A stretch of 64,000 nt of DNA from RPQJ01 sp963732415. Lineage in GTDB: Bacteria; Pseudomonadota; Gammaproteobacteria; Steroidobacterales; Steroidobacteraceae. The DNA is taken from assembly GCA_963732415.1 (NCBI GenBank), contig CAVSZK010000015.1:62001-126000 (forward strand). Reading direction: 5' to 3'. This document shows, one piece after another, positions 25,066-33,633 of the stretch; within the stretch, counting starts at the first letter, position 1; each line of letters opens with the position of its first letter. The notes beneath the pieces are model-generated. The model did no database searches and was not told where the DNA came from. It saw only the letters and a list, made by a program, of their open reading frames with translations. The position numbers were made by a program, and so were the translations under genes.

Positions 25066-26055
25066 ATGCTCCGACTCCTGATCCCGACCGGCACCGGATA
25101 CTCGTGGGTGGAACACGCGCCACCGGCGCCGTTCCCCGACGAGTTCCTGTGGGCGGACCTGTTCGAGCCCACGCCCGAGGAGGAGAGAGCTGTCGAGTCG
25201 CTGCTCACGGTCGACGTTCCGACGCGCGACGAAATGAAGGAGATCGAGACCTCGAACCGCCTCTACGAGGAAGGCAACGCCCTGTACATGACGGCCACCG
25301 TCGGCAGCAAGCTCGACTCGCTGACGCCCGAGTCGAGCGCGATCACCTTCATCCTGGCCAACGGCAGGCTGATCACCAATCGCTACGTGGACCCGACGCC
25401 GGTCCGACGCTTCATGCACTACGTGGAGCGCTCACCCGCCGCCTGCACGTCGTCCGCGACACTGCTCGCAGGGCTGCTGGAGTCGTTCGTCGAGCGCATC
25501 GCCGACCTGCTCGAACGGATCCAGGCCGAGCTCGACAGCGTTTCGCACACGATATTCCGGCGCAGCAACGGTAGCCCACCGCAGAAAGGGGCGCCCAGCA
25601 ACAGCGACCTGCAGGCCATGATCGAGAAGATCGGCGCGAACGGCGACCTGGTGTCGAAGGCGCGAGAGAGCCTGGTGAGCTTCCAGCGCCTGCTGATGTA
25701 CGTGCAGCAGGCGTCGAGCGTATCGCTGTCGCAGGACCAGCGCGGACGGTTCAAGTCAACGATGCGCGACGTGCAGTCGCTGTCGGACCATGCGACCTTC
25801 CTCGGCAACAAGATCCAGTTCCTGCTCGACGCAGTTCTCGGGCTGATCAACCTCGAGCAGAACAACATCATCAAGATCTTCTCGGTGGCCGCCGTCATGA
25901 TGATGCCGCCGACGCTCGTGGCGAGCGTCTACGGCATGAATTTCCACTTCATGCCGGAGCTCGACAAGCCCTGGGGCTACCCGCTGGCGCTCTTCGCCAT
26001 GGTGGTGTCCGCTGTCGTGCCCTACCTGTATTTCCGCCGCAGGGGCTGGCTGTAA
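25066..26055 (+). CDS. CorA-family divalent metal transporter
   Basis: 329 residues. A large soluble N-terminal part with long helices is followed by two closing membrane helices: FSVAAVMMMPPTLVASVYGMNF and a last one ending LYFRRRGWL. The YGMNF motif between them is the CorA selectivity signature. It forms a pentameric channel for Mg2+ or other divalent ions (Co2+, Zn2+). Which ion is not deducible. It stands alone before the LysE gene, 7 bases downstream. Confidence 0.9.
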   Translation: MLRLLIPTGTGYSWVEHAPPAPFPDEFLWADLFEPTPEEERAVESLLTVDVPTRDEMKEIETSNRLYEEGNALYMTATVGSKLDSLTPESSAITFILANGRLITNRYVDPTPVRRFMHYVERSPAACTSSATLLAGLLESFVERIADLLERIQAELDSVSHTIFRRSNGSPPQKGAPSNSDLQAMIEKIGANGDLVSKARESLVSFQRLLMYVQQASSVSLSQDQRGRFKSTMRDVQSLSDHATFLGNKIQFLLDAVLGLINLEQNNIIKIFSVAAVMMMPPTLVASVYGMNFHFMPELDKPWGYPLALFAMVVSAVVPYLYFRRRGWL

Positions 26056-26062
26056 GCGCCCC

Positions 26063-26680
26063 GTGTCGCCGACCGCGTTCCTGACGATCTCCGCGACCGT
26101 GCTGGTCGCGGCGGTGACGCCGGGCCCGGCTGCGACGGCGATCGTCGCACGCGCCGTCGCCGACGGCCTGCGCCCGGCACTGGCGCTTGCCGCAGGCGTG
26201 CTCACCGGCGACCTGGTCTTTCTTGCCCTGGCAGCAGCCGGCATGGCCGCAGCCTCACATTCGATGGGCGAGTTCTTCGCCGTGCTCAGGTGGGTCGGTG
26301 CAGCCTACCTCGCATGGCAGGGCCTGGCCCTGTGGCGGGCGAGGCCGCGTATTCAGTCGGTGGGCCGTGCGGCGCACCAAGGGCACTTCTGGCGCAATTA
26401 TGGCGCGGGACTGCTGCTGATGATGGGCCACGTGCAGGCCATCCTTTTCTATGCGGCGCTGCTGCCCGGCGTGGTGGATTTCAGCAGTCTCACGCTCGCG
26501 GACCTGGCGCTGGTCGCCTTGATGCTGGTGGTGATCATCGGCGGCGTGAACGCCGGCTATGCATTCCTCGCCGCCCGCGCCCGCCGGTTCTTCGGCGACG
26601 AACGCGCGATGCGCACGGTCAACCGGGTGGCGGGGACCCTGATGTTTGCCGCAGCCGCGCTGGTCGCGACGCGGGTGTAG
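26063..26680 (+). CDS. LysE/RhtB-family amino-acid exporter
   Basis: 205 residues, GTG start. About six hydrophobic helices. The family start VTPGPAATAIVARAVADGLR (near 13-32) and a further GxxxG-type helix GVLTGDLVFLALAAAGMAA are present, as is GAAYLAWQGLALWR. Members export lysine, arginine, threonine or homoserine lactones. Substrate unknown. Spacing of 7 bases from the CorA gene suggests shared transcription. Confidence 0.88.
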   Translation: MSPTAFLTISATVLVAAVTPGPAATAIVARAVADGLRPALALAAGVLTGDLVFLALAAAGMAAASHSMGEFFAVLRWVGAAYLAWQGLALWRARPRIQSVGRAAHQGHFWRNYGAGLLLMMGHVQAILFYAALLPGVVDFSSLTLADLALVALMLVVIIGGVNAGYAFLAARARRFFGDERAMRTVNRVAGTLMFAAAALVATRV

Positions 26681-26689
26681 GATTGCACC

Positions 26690-27580
26690 ATGGCAAAGCC
26701 CTCAATCAACAACATGGCCGTGTTCTGCGACTTCGAGAACGTCGCACTCGGCGTGCGCGACGCGAAGTACGCGAAGTTCGACATCGGCAAGGTGCTCGAG
26801 AAGCTGCTGCTCAAGGGCAGCATCGTGGTCAAGAAGGCCTACTGCGACTGGGAACGCTACAAGGAATTCAAGGCGCCGATGCACGAGGCCTCGTTCGAGC
26901 TTATCGAGATCCCGCACGTGCGCATGTCCGGCAAGAACTCCGCCGATATCCGCATGGTCGTCGACGCGCTCGACCTCTGCTACACGAAGGCGCACGTGGA
27001 CACCTTCGTAGTGGTCAGTGGTGATTCGGATTTCTCGCCGCTGGTGAGCAAGCTGCGCGAGAACAACAAGATCGTGATCGGCGTGGGAGTGAAGAGCTCG
27101 ACGTCCGACCTGCTGATCGCCAACTGCGACGAGTTCATCTACTACGACGACCTGGTGCGAAAGGAAGAGCAGCGCAGCCGTCGCCGCAGGGCGCCGGCCA
27201 AGCAGGCGGCGCCGCGCCAGGTGGCCAGCAGCCCTGCTACCGGAGCGAACGCGACCACGGGCACAGATACGCACGGCGCCGCCGAACCGCCCGCGTCGCG
27301 CGCCAACCCGGCGAGTTCGGAAGACGAGCGGAAGCAGGAAGCATTCGACCTCGTGCTCGCCACGATCGAGGCGCTCGCCGAGGACCGCGAGGAGGACGAA
27401 AAGATCTGGGGCTCGATGATCAAGCAGGCCCTGAAGCGCCAGCGGCCCGGGTTCAACGAGACCTATCACGGCTTCCGCAGCTTCAGCCAGCTGCTCGAGG
27501 AAGCGCAGGCCAGGAAGCTGATCGACCTGGAAAAGGACGAGAAATCAGGCGGCTACCTGGTCCGGTCCGTGACCGGCTGA
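26690..27580 (+). CDS. NYN-domain (PIN-like) ribonuclease-type protein with C-terminal LOTUS/OST-HTH
   Basis: 296 residues. Residues 8-155 form an NYN domain: VFCDFENVALG, SADIRMVVDALDL and FVVVSGDSDFSPLVSKLRE carry the conserved aspartates of a metal-dependent nuclease site. A basic, low-complexity linker (about 160-220) leads to a C-terminal LOTUS/OST-HTH domain (WGSMIKQALKRQRPGFNETY, FRSFSQLLEEAQARKLIDLE). This combination suggests RNA binding and cleavage, but the target is unknown. It lies between the exporter and desaturase genes with no functional link that I can see. Confidence 0.85.
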   Translation: MAKPSINNMAVFCDFENVALGVRDAKYAKFDIGKVLEKLLLKGSIVVKKAYCDWERYKEFKAPMHEASFELIEIPHVRMSGKNSADIRMVVDALDLCYTKAHVDTFVVVSGDSDFSPLVSKLRENNKIVIGVGVKSSTSDLLIANCDEFIYYDDLVRKEEQRSRRRRAPAKQAAPRQVASSPATGANATTGTDTHGAAEPPASRANPASSEDERKQEAFDLVLATIEALAEDREEDEKIWGSMIKQALKRQRPGFNETYHGFRSFSQLLEEAQARKLIDLEKDEKSGGYLVRSVTG

Positions 27581-27618
27581 CGGCGTATCATGGGTCTCCA
27601 CGGGACGGGAGACCCGAT

Positions 27619-28635
27619 TTGACGCACTCAACGCGTTCCGCACAGCCGGCCGATTCCCTGCGCCAGCTGGTCGTGCCGTTTGCGGTACCGGACCGCCGCA
27701 GGGCGCTCTGGCAGGTAGCCAACACTCTGCCGCCCTTCGTCGCACTCTGGGTACTGATGGCCGCGACCTTCGGCGCCAGCGGCGGCTGGTCGATGCTGCT
27801 GCTCCTGCCGGTCGCCGGCCTGTACGTGCGACTGTTCATCATCCAGCACGATTGCGGCCACGGGTCGTTCCTGCCCGGCACGCGGATGAACCGGGCGCTG
27901 GGCGCAGTACTCGGGCTCATCACGCTGTTTCCGTTCGCGTACTGGCGCAAGACGCATGCGATCCACCACGGCACGTCCGGCAACCTGGACCGGCGCGGAC
28001 TCGGCGACATCCAGACGCTCACCGTGCGCGAGTACCGAGCCTTGTCGGCACCCTCGCGCCTCACCTATCGCCTCTACCGAAGCATGCCCGTGCTGCTCTG
28101 CGTCGGTCCGCTGTACCAGATGTTGATCAAGCACCGCGTGCCGTTCGACCTGCCGCTCGCCTGGCGACGGGAGTGGGCGAGCGCGCTGTGGAACAACCTC
28201 GCGCTGGTGGTTGCCGCGGTCGCGCTGTGCTGGATCTTCGGCTGGAAGGCCGTGCTGTCCGTGCAGCTGTCGCTGATGGTGGTGGCCGGCGCGGCGGGCG
28301 TCTGGCTCTTCTACGTCCAGCACCAGTTCGAGCGAACGTACTGGGAACGCCAGGGACAATGGAACGCGCAAGCGGCGGCGATGGCCGGAAGCTCGTTCTA
28401 CGACCTGCCACGCGTCGCGCACTGGTTCACCGGCAACATCGGCTACCACCACATCCACCACCTTTCGAGCCGCGTGCCAAATTACCGGCTGCGCGAGTGC
28501 TTCGAATCCGATCCGCGCCTGCGTGCCGCGCCGCGCTTGACCCTCCGGGGCAGCCTGGCCTGCGCCCGGCTCAAGCTGTGGGACGAGGATTCATCGCGGA
28601 TGGTGAGGTTTCCCCGCGGAGCCGGAGCCGCATAG
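27619..28635 (+). CDS. Membrane fatty acid desaturase (delta-12-like)
   Basis: 338 residues from TTG 27619, the only start that keeps the N-terminus before the first membrane helix. Three histidine boxes are intact: HDCGH (77-81), HAIHH (113-117) and HHIHH (277-281), which hold the di-iron centre. Membrane helices lie near 35-70, 88-105 and 190-235. It introduces a double bond in membrane acyl chains with O2 and a reductant. Box spacing resembles the acyl-lipid omega-6 type; position specificity cannot be settled from sequence. tRNA-Arg follows on the other strand. Confidence 0.88.
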   Translation: MTHSTRSAQPADSLRQLVVPFAVPDRRRALWQVANTLPPFVALWVLMAATFGASGGWSMLLLLPVAGLYVRLFIIQHDCGHGSFLPGTRMNRALGAVLGLITLFPFAYWRKTHAIHHGTSGNLDRRGLGDIQTLTVREYRALSAPSRLTYRLYRSMPVLLCVGPLYQMLIKHRVPFDLPLAWRREWASALWNNLALVVAAVALCWIFGWKAVLSVQLSLMVVAGAAGVWLFYVQHQFERTYWERQGQWNAQAAAMAGSSFYDLPRVAHWFTGNIGYHHIHHLSSRVPNYRLRECFESDPRLRAAPRLTLRGSLACARLKLWDEDSSRMVRFPRGAGAA

Positions 28636-28658
28636 CGAATTCCGGCTGCGGTCCTGGA

Positions 28659-28735
28659 TGGCGCGCCCGACAGGATTCGAACCTGTGACCCCTGCCTTCG
28701 GAGGGCAGTACTCTATCCAGCTGAGCTACGGGCGC
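28659..28735 (-). tRNA. tRNA-Arg, anticodon CCG
   Basis: 77 bases with encoded CCA at the 3' end. The acceptor stem GCGCCCG pairs with CGGGCGC. The D arm GCTC...GAGT, the anticodon arm CTGCC-CTCCGAA-GGCAG (anticodon CCG, reading CGG) and the T arm ACAGG-TTCGAAT-CCTGT are all complete. It lies between the desaturase and cytochrome genes on the opposite strand. Confidence 0.97.
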
Positions 28736-28909
28736 ATCCGGGGCGCGGATGATAGACCGGCTGCGGAAAGGGCGTCCATCGCCTCACCGAAAACCGCCCC
28801 GGATCATGGGCTTGGGACCGGCGCGCGGCCGATTCGTGGTGGCGCGGGCCCGCGCCGCGCAAGGTATACTTCGCGGCCTCGTTTTCGGCGCCTTTTCCGG
28901 GGATCCACA

Positions 28910-29416
28910 GTGAGTGCTTCGCACGACCGCAAGTTCTTCGACACCTTCCTGCTGATACTCGGCATCCTCGTCGGTATCACTATCGCGCTGGTCGTCTTGG
29001 CCCGCATCATCGCGGACAATACCTCGGTGGCGAACCGGCAGGACGACCCGGTCTTCCAGCAACAGGTCGAGGCGAGGATCCGCCCGTTGGCGCGCAATGC
29101 CGTGGCCGGGCAGGACAACGCTGCGCTCGCGGCCCCCATGGCGGCTCCGGTCGCTGCAGTCGATCTCGAGGGTGAGGCCGCGTACAACCAGGCCTGCGTG
29201 GCCTGCCACGGGGCCGGCATCGCCGGCGCGCCGAAATTCGGCGACAAGGCGGCCTGGGCGGCGCGCATCGCACAGGGCAATGACACGCTTCACCAGCACG
29301 CCTTGCAGGGCTTCCAGGGCAAGAATGGAGTCATGCCGGCGAAGGGCGGTCGCGCCGACTTCACCGACCAGTCGGTGATGAACGCAGTCGACTACATGGT
29401 CGCCGCGGCGCAGTAG
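28910..29416 (+). CDS. Cytochrome c5-like monoheme protein
   Basis: 168 residues from GTG 28910. An N-terminal uncleaved membrane anchor (about 10-32) is followed by a linker and one class I heme domain: CVACHGAGIAGAPKFGDKAAW, and a downstream methionine in QGKNGVMPAKGGRADFTD. This spacing is that of cytochrome c5. It transfers electrons at the periplasmic face of the membrane. A TATACT -10 element lies at 28865-28870; a matching -35 is not clear. The tRNA-Arg lies upstream on the other strand. Confidence 0.88.
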   Translation: MSASHDRKFFDTFLLILGILVGITIALVVLARIIADNTSVANRQDDPVFQQQVEARIRPLARNAVAGQDNAALAAPMAAPVAAVDLEGEAAYNQACVACHGAGIAGAPKFGDKAAWAARIAQGNDTLHQHALQGFQGKNGVMPAKGGRADFTDQSVMNAVDYMVAAAQ

Positions 29417-29445
29417 CCGCGCGCGACCCGGCAACCTGCTCCTGG

Positions 29446-30804
29446 CTATTCCTCCGACTGCCTGAAGTCCACGCCCAGCGAACGCAGCTTCCTGTACAGG
29501 TGCGTGCGCTCCATGCCGACCCGTTTCGCAAGCAACCCCACCTTCCCGCCACACAACTGCAGTTGCTGTGTCAGGTACGCGCGCTCGAAGTGCTCGCGCG
29601 CCTCGCGCAACGGCATGGACAGCAGGTCCTGCTTGACCAGCGGCTCGTCGACCGTGATCTGCGAGGCGATCTCGTGCTCGATTTCGCCGAGGCCGATTTC
29701 CGGCGGCCCGCCCTGGATCAGCAGGCGGTGCACGAGGTTCTTCAGCTCGCGGATGTTCCCCGGCCACGGGTAGTTGCGCAGGCGGTTCTGGGCCGCAACG
29801 CTGAAGCGGCGGAAGCCGAGGCGATCGTCGTCGACCAGCCTGTCCACATAATGGCGCAGCAGTTCCGGCACGTCCTCCGCGTAGTCGCGCAGTGGCGGAA
29901 TCCGCAGCACCAGCACGTTCAGGTGCGACAGCAGGTCCACTCGGAACGGCTCCGTACCCTGCGACTCGAAGCCCGGCTGGGCAGACGAAATGAGGCGCGC
30001 CTCGAAGCGCACCGGCGTGCTGCCGCCTACACGATTGAAGCTGCCGGAGTCGATGGCAGAGAACAGCAATCGCTGCGCAGCCGGCCCGAGGTCGCCGAGT
30101 TCATTGACAAACAGCACGCCGCGTTCTGCCTGCTCCAGGAGTCCCTTGCGAACCAAACCGTCCGATTCCGAGCCGTAGAGCGCCGCCTCGGCGCCGTCGC
30201 CGTTCAGCGCGCCGGCCACGGCCGTCACGAACGGGCGGTCGGCACGTGGACCGAGTGAGTGCATGTAGCGGGCGAATGCCTCGCGCCCCGTGCCGGGCTC
30301 GCCGACGATCAGCACCGGCGCTTCGTGCGGCGCAAGCTGCTTCACGTGATCGCGCAGCTCGCGCATCAGGCGACTGCGTCCGGCCGGCGCGATCAGCGGC
30401 GGCACGATGTTGCGTGCCGCCTGCCGGCGCCGGCCACCTTCCTCGAGCGCGCTGCGGACAGTGCGCAGCAGCTTGGCCAGCGACAGGGGCTTTTCGACGT
30501 AGTCGAGCGCGCCGAGCCGTGTAGCCTCGACGGCCGTCTCCACCGTCCCATGGCCCGACATCATCACGACCGGAAGCGCGGCACCGAACGTCTGCTGCCA
30601 CTCGCGCAGCAGCGTAATTCCGTCCATGTCCGGCATCCAGATGTCGAGCAGCACAAGATCCGGCTGCTGGGCGGCGCAGGCGGACCTTGCCTCGGCAGCC
30701 GTGCCCGCGACTCCGACGCTATAGCCTTCCTCGGTGAGGATCTCCTGCACCAGCTCGCGGATGTCCGCCTCATCGTCCACGATCAGGATCCGCGCGTTAG
30801 TCAT
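29446..30804 (-). CDS. ntrX: NtrX-type response regulator with degenerate AAA+ domain
   Basis: 452 residues. A receiver domain (phosphoacceptor Asp54 in LLDIWMPDMDG; Thr87 and Lys105 in place), then an AAA+ domain, then a Fis-type helix-turn-helix (GLLAKRVGMERTHLYRKLRS). In the AAA+ domain the Walker A reads GEPGTGRE (Arg174 instead of Lys). The Walker B reads LFVNELGD (Asn234 instead of Asp). The GAFTGA loop that touches sigma-54 is absent; SESDGLVRKG stands there. It therefore probably cannot drive sigma-54 open-complex formation, and may act as an ordinary DNA-binding regulator. Its ATG overlaps the ntrY stop. Confidence 0.9.
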   Translation of the reverse strand: MTNARILIVDDEADIRELVQEILTEEGYSVGVAGTAAEARSACAAQQPDLVLLDIWMPDMDGITLLREWQQTFGAALPVVMMSGHGTVETAVEATRLGALDYVEKPLSLAKLLRTVRSALEEGGRRRQAARNIVPPLIAPAGRSRLMRELRDHVKQLAPHEAPVLIVGEPGTGREAFARYMHSLGPRADRPFVTAVAGALNGDGAEAALYGSESDGLVRKGLLEQAERGVLFVNELGDLGPAAQRLLFSAIDSGSFNRVGGSTPVRFEARLISSAQPGFESQGTEPFRVDLLSHLNVLVLRIPPLRDYAEDVPELLRHYVDRLVDDDRLGFRRFSVAAQNRLRNYPWPGNIRELKNLVHRLLIQGGPPEIGLGEIEHEIASQITVDEPLVKQDLLSMPLREAREHFERAYLTQQLQLCGGKVGLLAKRVGMERTHLYRKLRSLGVDFRQSEE

Positions 30805-33041
30805 GCAGTCTCTCTCCTTGGCTCGGGCCGGCGCTGTTCGCGCGTCGCCTCACCACGCGTTGATTCATTGACAGGCAGGCCGACGCGCACCCGCGCACCG
30901 CCCTCATGGCGATTGTCGGCCTCGATCGTGCCACCGTGCTCCTCGACAATCTTGCGTACGATGGCCAGGCCGAGTCCTGTGCCGCGTGCCTTGGTCGTGA
31001 CATAGGGATCGAAGACCTGGCCGATCAACTCGCGGGGGAACCCGGGGCCGTTGTCCTCGACCACGAACTCGGCGACCTCGACTTCATCGCGGACTGCCAG
31101 GTGAGTCTCGAGCCTCACCTCGCCGTCAGGGTGTCCCTCGAGCGCCTCGACGGCATTCGTGAGCAGGTTGTGGAGCAACTGCCGCAGGCGACCCCTGTCG
31201 GCCACCAGGGTCGTGAGTGCCGGATCGAGGGTGACCCGCAACCGGACGCCCCTGCCGGCAACCTGGGCGCGATACAGGTCGGTCACCTCGGTGACCAGCT
31301 TGTTCAGGCTGACGTTGGCCATCTCGAATCGCGGCGCGCGAGCGTACTCGCTGAAAGCATTCACCATTTCCTTCATCGCCTCGACCTGCTGCACGATCGT
31401 CTCCGTGCCACGATCGAGCAACTGCGCGTCCTTCTCGTTCATGGACGGCATCAGCTTGAGCCGCATGCGCTCGGCCGACAGGCGAATCGGCGTCAGCGGA
31501 TTCTTGATCTCGTGCGCGAGCCTTCGCGCAACTTCGCCCCAGGCGGCCTCGCGCTGCGCCTGCAGCATCGTCGTGATGTCATCGAACACCAGCACGTAAC
31601 CGCCCGGCTGGTCGCCTTCGGCGGGCAGCGGCGTGCATGCGCACATGACGATCCGGCGACCGGTGCCTGCCTTGAACGTGAGCTGCTCTCGCCACTCGAC
31701 GTCACCCGCGGCCAGCCGCGCGCGGCAGGACTCCACGAACTGCCGCAACAAGCCGTCGCTTGTACCAGCTTCGCCGAGTTCGGCCAGCGCAAGACCGACG
31801 CAGGGTTCCAGGTCTTCGCCGAGAATCATGCCGGCGGCGCGGTTTGCCGTGCGCACCCTCAGGTCTGGCTCCAGCGATACCACGCCGGTGGAAAGGCGCG
31901 CGAGGATCACGGCCAGGTTGGCTCGCTCGGTTTCGGCAGCCTGCTGCGCGCGCACCTGGTCCTCACGCGCGCGGCGCAGTCGCTTGGTCATGTCATTGAA
32001 TGAATGCACCAGGAAGCCCATCTCGTCGTGCGAGGTGAGCGGCAGGCGCGTGTCGAGGTCGCCCTCCGCAACGGCGCGAGTACCCTTCACAAGGTCCTGG
32101 ATCGGCTGCACCAGCTTCTGCGCCGTGAAGATCGCCCCGTACCAGGCTGCGAGCAGCGACAGCAGCAGCACCACGGTCAGCGTCAGGATGAAGCTCGCCT
32201 TGAGCGGCCTGCGCATGTAGTCCTTCTCGCCGAACTGCTTGTACGCCGCCTGCACGGTGTCGGCCAGCGCGCCGAGCCGCTCCGCCACCGGGTAGATGGC
32301 CTGCACCACCAGCCGTTGCCGGCCAGGCACCGCGCTGCCCATCGGCACGGCCGTGCGCACCAGGTAGCCACCTTCGGGCTGTGGTTCGAGGCTCACGAAT
32401 GGCCTGCCCTGCCTCACCTGCAGCAGCACTTCGCCCGCGACCTCGTCCGGGACCAGTTCCGTCGACAAGCCCTTGCCTACCGCGATCACCGTCCCGGAAT
32501 CGGTTGCCACCACGATGTCCAGCGCGCCGACCTGCTGACGGAAAGTCTCGAGCACACCGGGCATGGGCCCCCCATAAGCCGCAAGCTCGTCGGCCACCAT
32601 CTGGGTGTCGCTGAGGTGCTCGCGCATCCGGGTCTCGAGCGCCGAGCGACTGAGCACCAGCGCGTCGTCGAGGCTCTGCCGGATCTCGACATTGAACCAG
32701 CTGTCGATGCCCTTGCTCAGGAACTGCACCGCGAAGAAGTACACCAGCAGGATCGGCAGGGTCGCGAGTACGCCGAAGGTCCATACCATGCGCGCCTTGA
32801 GCCGGGACCCGATCACGTGGCCGCGGAAGTCGCGCACCAGCTGCGCGAGCTTGGTCGCGAGCAGTGCCACCAGAAGCACCAGGCCGGCGATGTTGATTCC
32901 GAGAATCCACGGATGCAGGCGGCTGAACTGTTCGGAATTCTGCGCCGTCTGCGCCATGAACAGGATCGCCGCGAGCCACAGCAGGCCGCCAAGGCCGATC
33001 AGGCCCGCCGAAAATGCGCGTTTCAGGGGCGAAGCGGCCAT
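30801..33041 (-). CDS. ntrY: NtrY-type sensor histidine kinase
   Basis: 746 residues from ATG 33041. Three membrane helices lie near the N-terminus (about 10-30, 40-65, 85-110) and a periplasmic or extracytoplasmic region follows up to a helix near 290. Next come HAMP (PIQDLVKGTRAVAEGDLDTR), PAS (LARLSTGVVSLEPDLRVRTA), HisKA with the phosphorylated histidine in RRLAHEIKNPLTPIRLSAER (near residue 510), and HATPase (DNGPGFP, GTGLGLAIV). Partner of the adjacent ntrX through an ATGA overlap. The pair is known in other bacteria for nitrogen, envelope and redox responses. The first 19 bases overlap the DUF4390 gene end. Confidence 0.93.
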   Translation of the reverse strand: MAASPLKRAFSAGLIGLGGLLWLAAILFMAQTAQNSEQFSRLHPWILGINIAGLVLLVALLATKLAQLVRDFRGHVIGSRLKARMVWTFGVLATLPILLVYFFAVQFLSKGIDSWFNVEIRQSLDDALVLSRSALETRMREHLSDTQMVADELAAYGGPMPGVLETFRQQVGALDIVVATDSGTVIAVGKGLSTELVPDEVAGEVLLQVRQGRPFVSLEPQPEGGYLVRTAVPMGSAVPGRQRLVVQAIYPVAERLGALADTVQAAYKQFGEKDYMRRPLKASFILTLTVVLLLSLLAAWYGAIFTAQKLVQPIQDLVKGTRAVAEGDLDTRLPLTSHDEMGFLVHSFNDMTKRLRRAREDQVRAQQAAETERANLAVILARLSTGVVSLEPDLRVRTANRAAGMILGEDLEPCVGLALAELGEAGTSDGLLRQFVESCRARLAAGDVEWREQLTFKAGTGRRIVMCACTPLPAEGDQPGGYVLVFDDITTMLQAQREAAWGEVARRLAHEIKNPLTPIRLSAERMRLKLMPSMNEKDAQLLDRGTETIVQQVEAMKEMVNAFSEYARAPRFEMANVSLNKLVTEVTDLYRAQVAGRGVRLRVTLDPALTTLVADRGRLRQLLHNLLTNAVEALEGHPDGEVRLETHLAVRDEVEVAEFVVEDNGPGFPRELIGQVFDPYVTTKARGTGLGLAIVRKIVEEHGGTIEADNRHEGGARVRVGLPVNESTRGEATREQRRPEPRRETA

Positions 33042-33625
33042 TCGTACCACTCGCTCTTGACGCTCCAGTCGTCGGTCCAGAACAGGATCCACCTGAGCGC
33101 GTCCGAACCGGTGTTGAGGTCGATCAGCGCCCGGACCCCGACGTTGTACTGCCGGCCAGGTTCGACGAGCGCGGCGTCCATCACGGGCAGCCCGCGGACC
33201 TCGCTGATTCGATCCAGCGCCGCCTGCAGCGTGCCGAAGTCCTGCTGCTCGCCGGTGTTCAGCTTTCGTACCAGGTATCGCTGGCTGAGCGCGTGATAAC
33301 TGAGTTCGTACCTCTGGACGAGTTCGGCAACGGTCGCATCCAGCATGAAGTTACGGACGCGCGTGAGCACGATCTCGTAATCCAGCCGCATCGTAAGACC
33401 CGCCTCGATGGCCTGCAGCGCCTCGTCGGGCAGTCGGAGTTCGATACGCGTGTCAAGTTCGTAGACGTCCTGGTCCAGGCTGAGCGATGCGCTGCGCACC
33501 GCGACGCTCATCCCTTCGGGGGCTGCCGCCGCAACCGCCGTTGCCAGAATGCACACCAGCACCACGACTCCGCGCCGCAGGAATTGCTGCGCACGGCGAT
33601 GTGACGGTCTCTGGCTGTTGCTCAT
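33023..33625 (-). CDS. DUF4390 secreted or membrane-anchored protein
   Basis: 200 residues from ATG 33625. N-terminal signal or anchor sequence about 18-38 (FLRRGVVVLVCILATAVA). The remainder is a beta-rich domain with VRSASLSLDQDVYELDTRIE, LSYHALSQRYLVRKLNTGEQ and WILFWTDDWSVKSEWYEWPL, which I recognise as DUF4390. Its usual neighbours are rsmB upstream and ntrY-ntrX downstream, exactly as here, so it is probably linked to the envelope signal sensed by NtrY. Molecular function unknown. Confidence 0.8.
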   Translation of the reverse strand: MSNSQRPSHRRAQQFLRRGVVVLVCILATAVAAAAPEGMSVAVRSASLSLDQDVYELDTRIELRLPDEALQAIEAGLTMRLDYEIVLTRVRNFMLDATVAELVQRYELSYHALSQRYLVRKLNTGEQQDFGTLQAALDRISEVRGLPVMDAALVEPGRQYNVGVRALIDLNTGSDALRWILFWTDDWSVKSEWYEWPLRP

Positions 33626-33633
33626 TTCCAACG

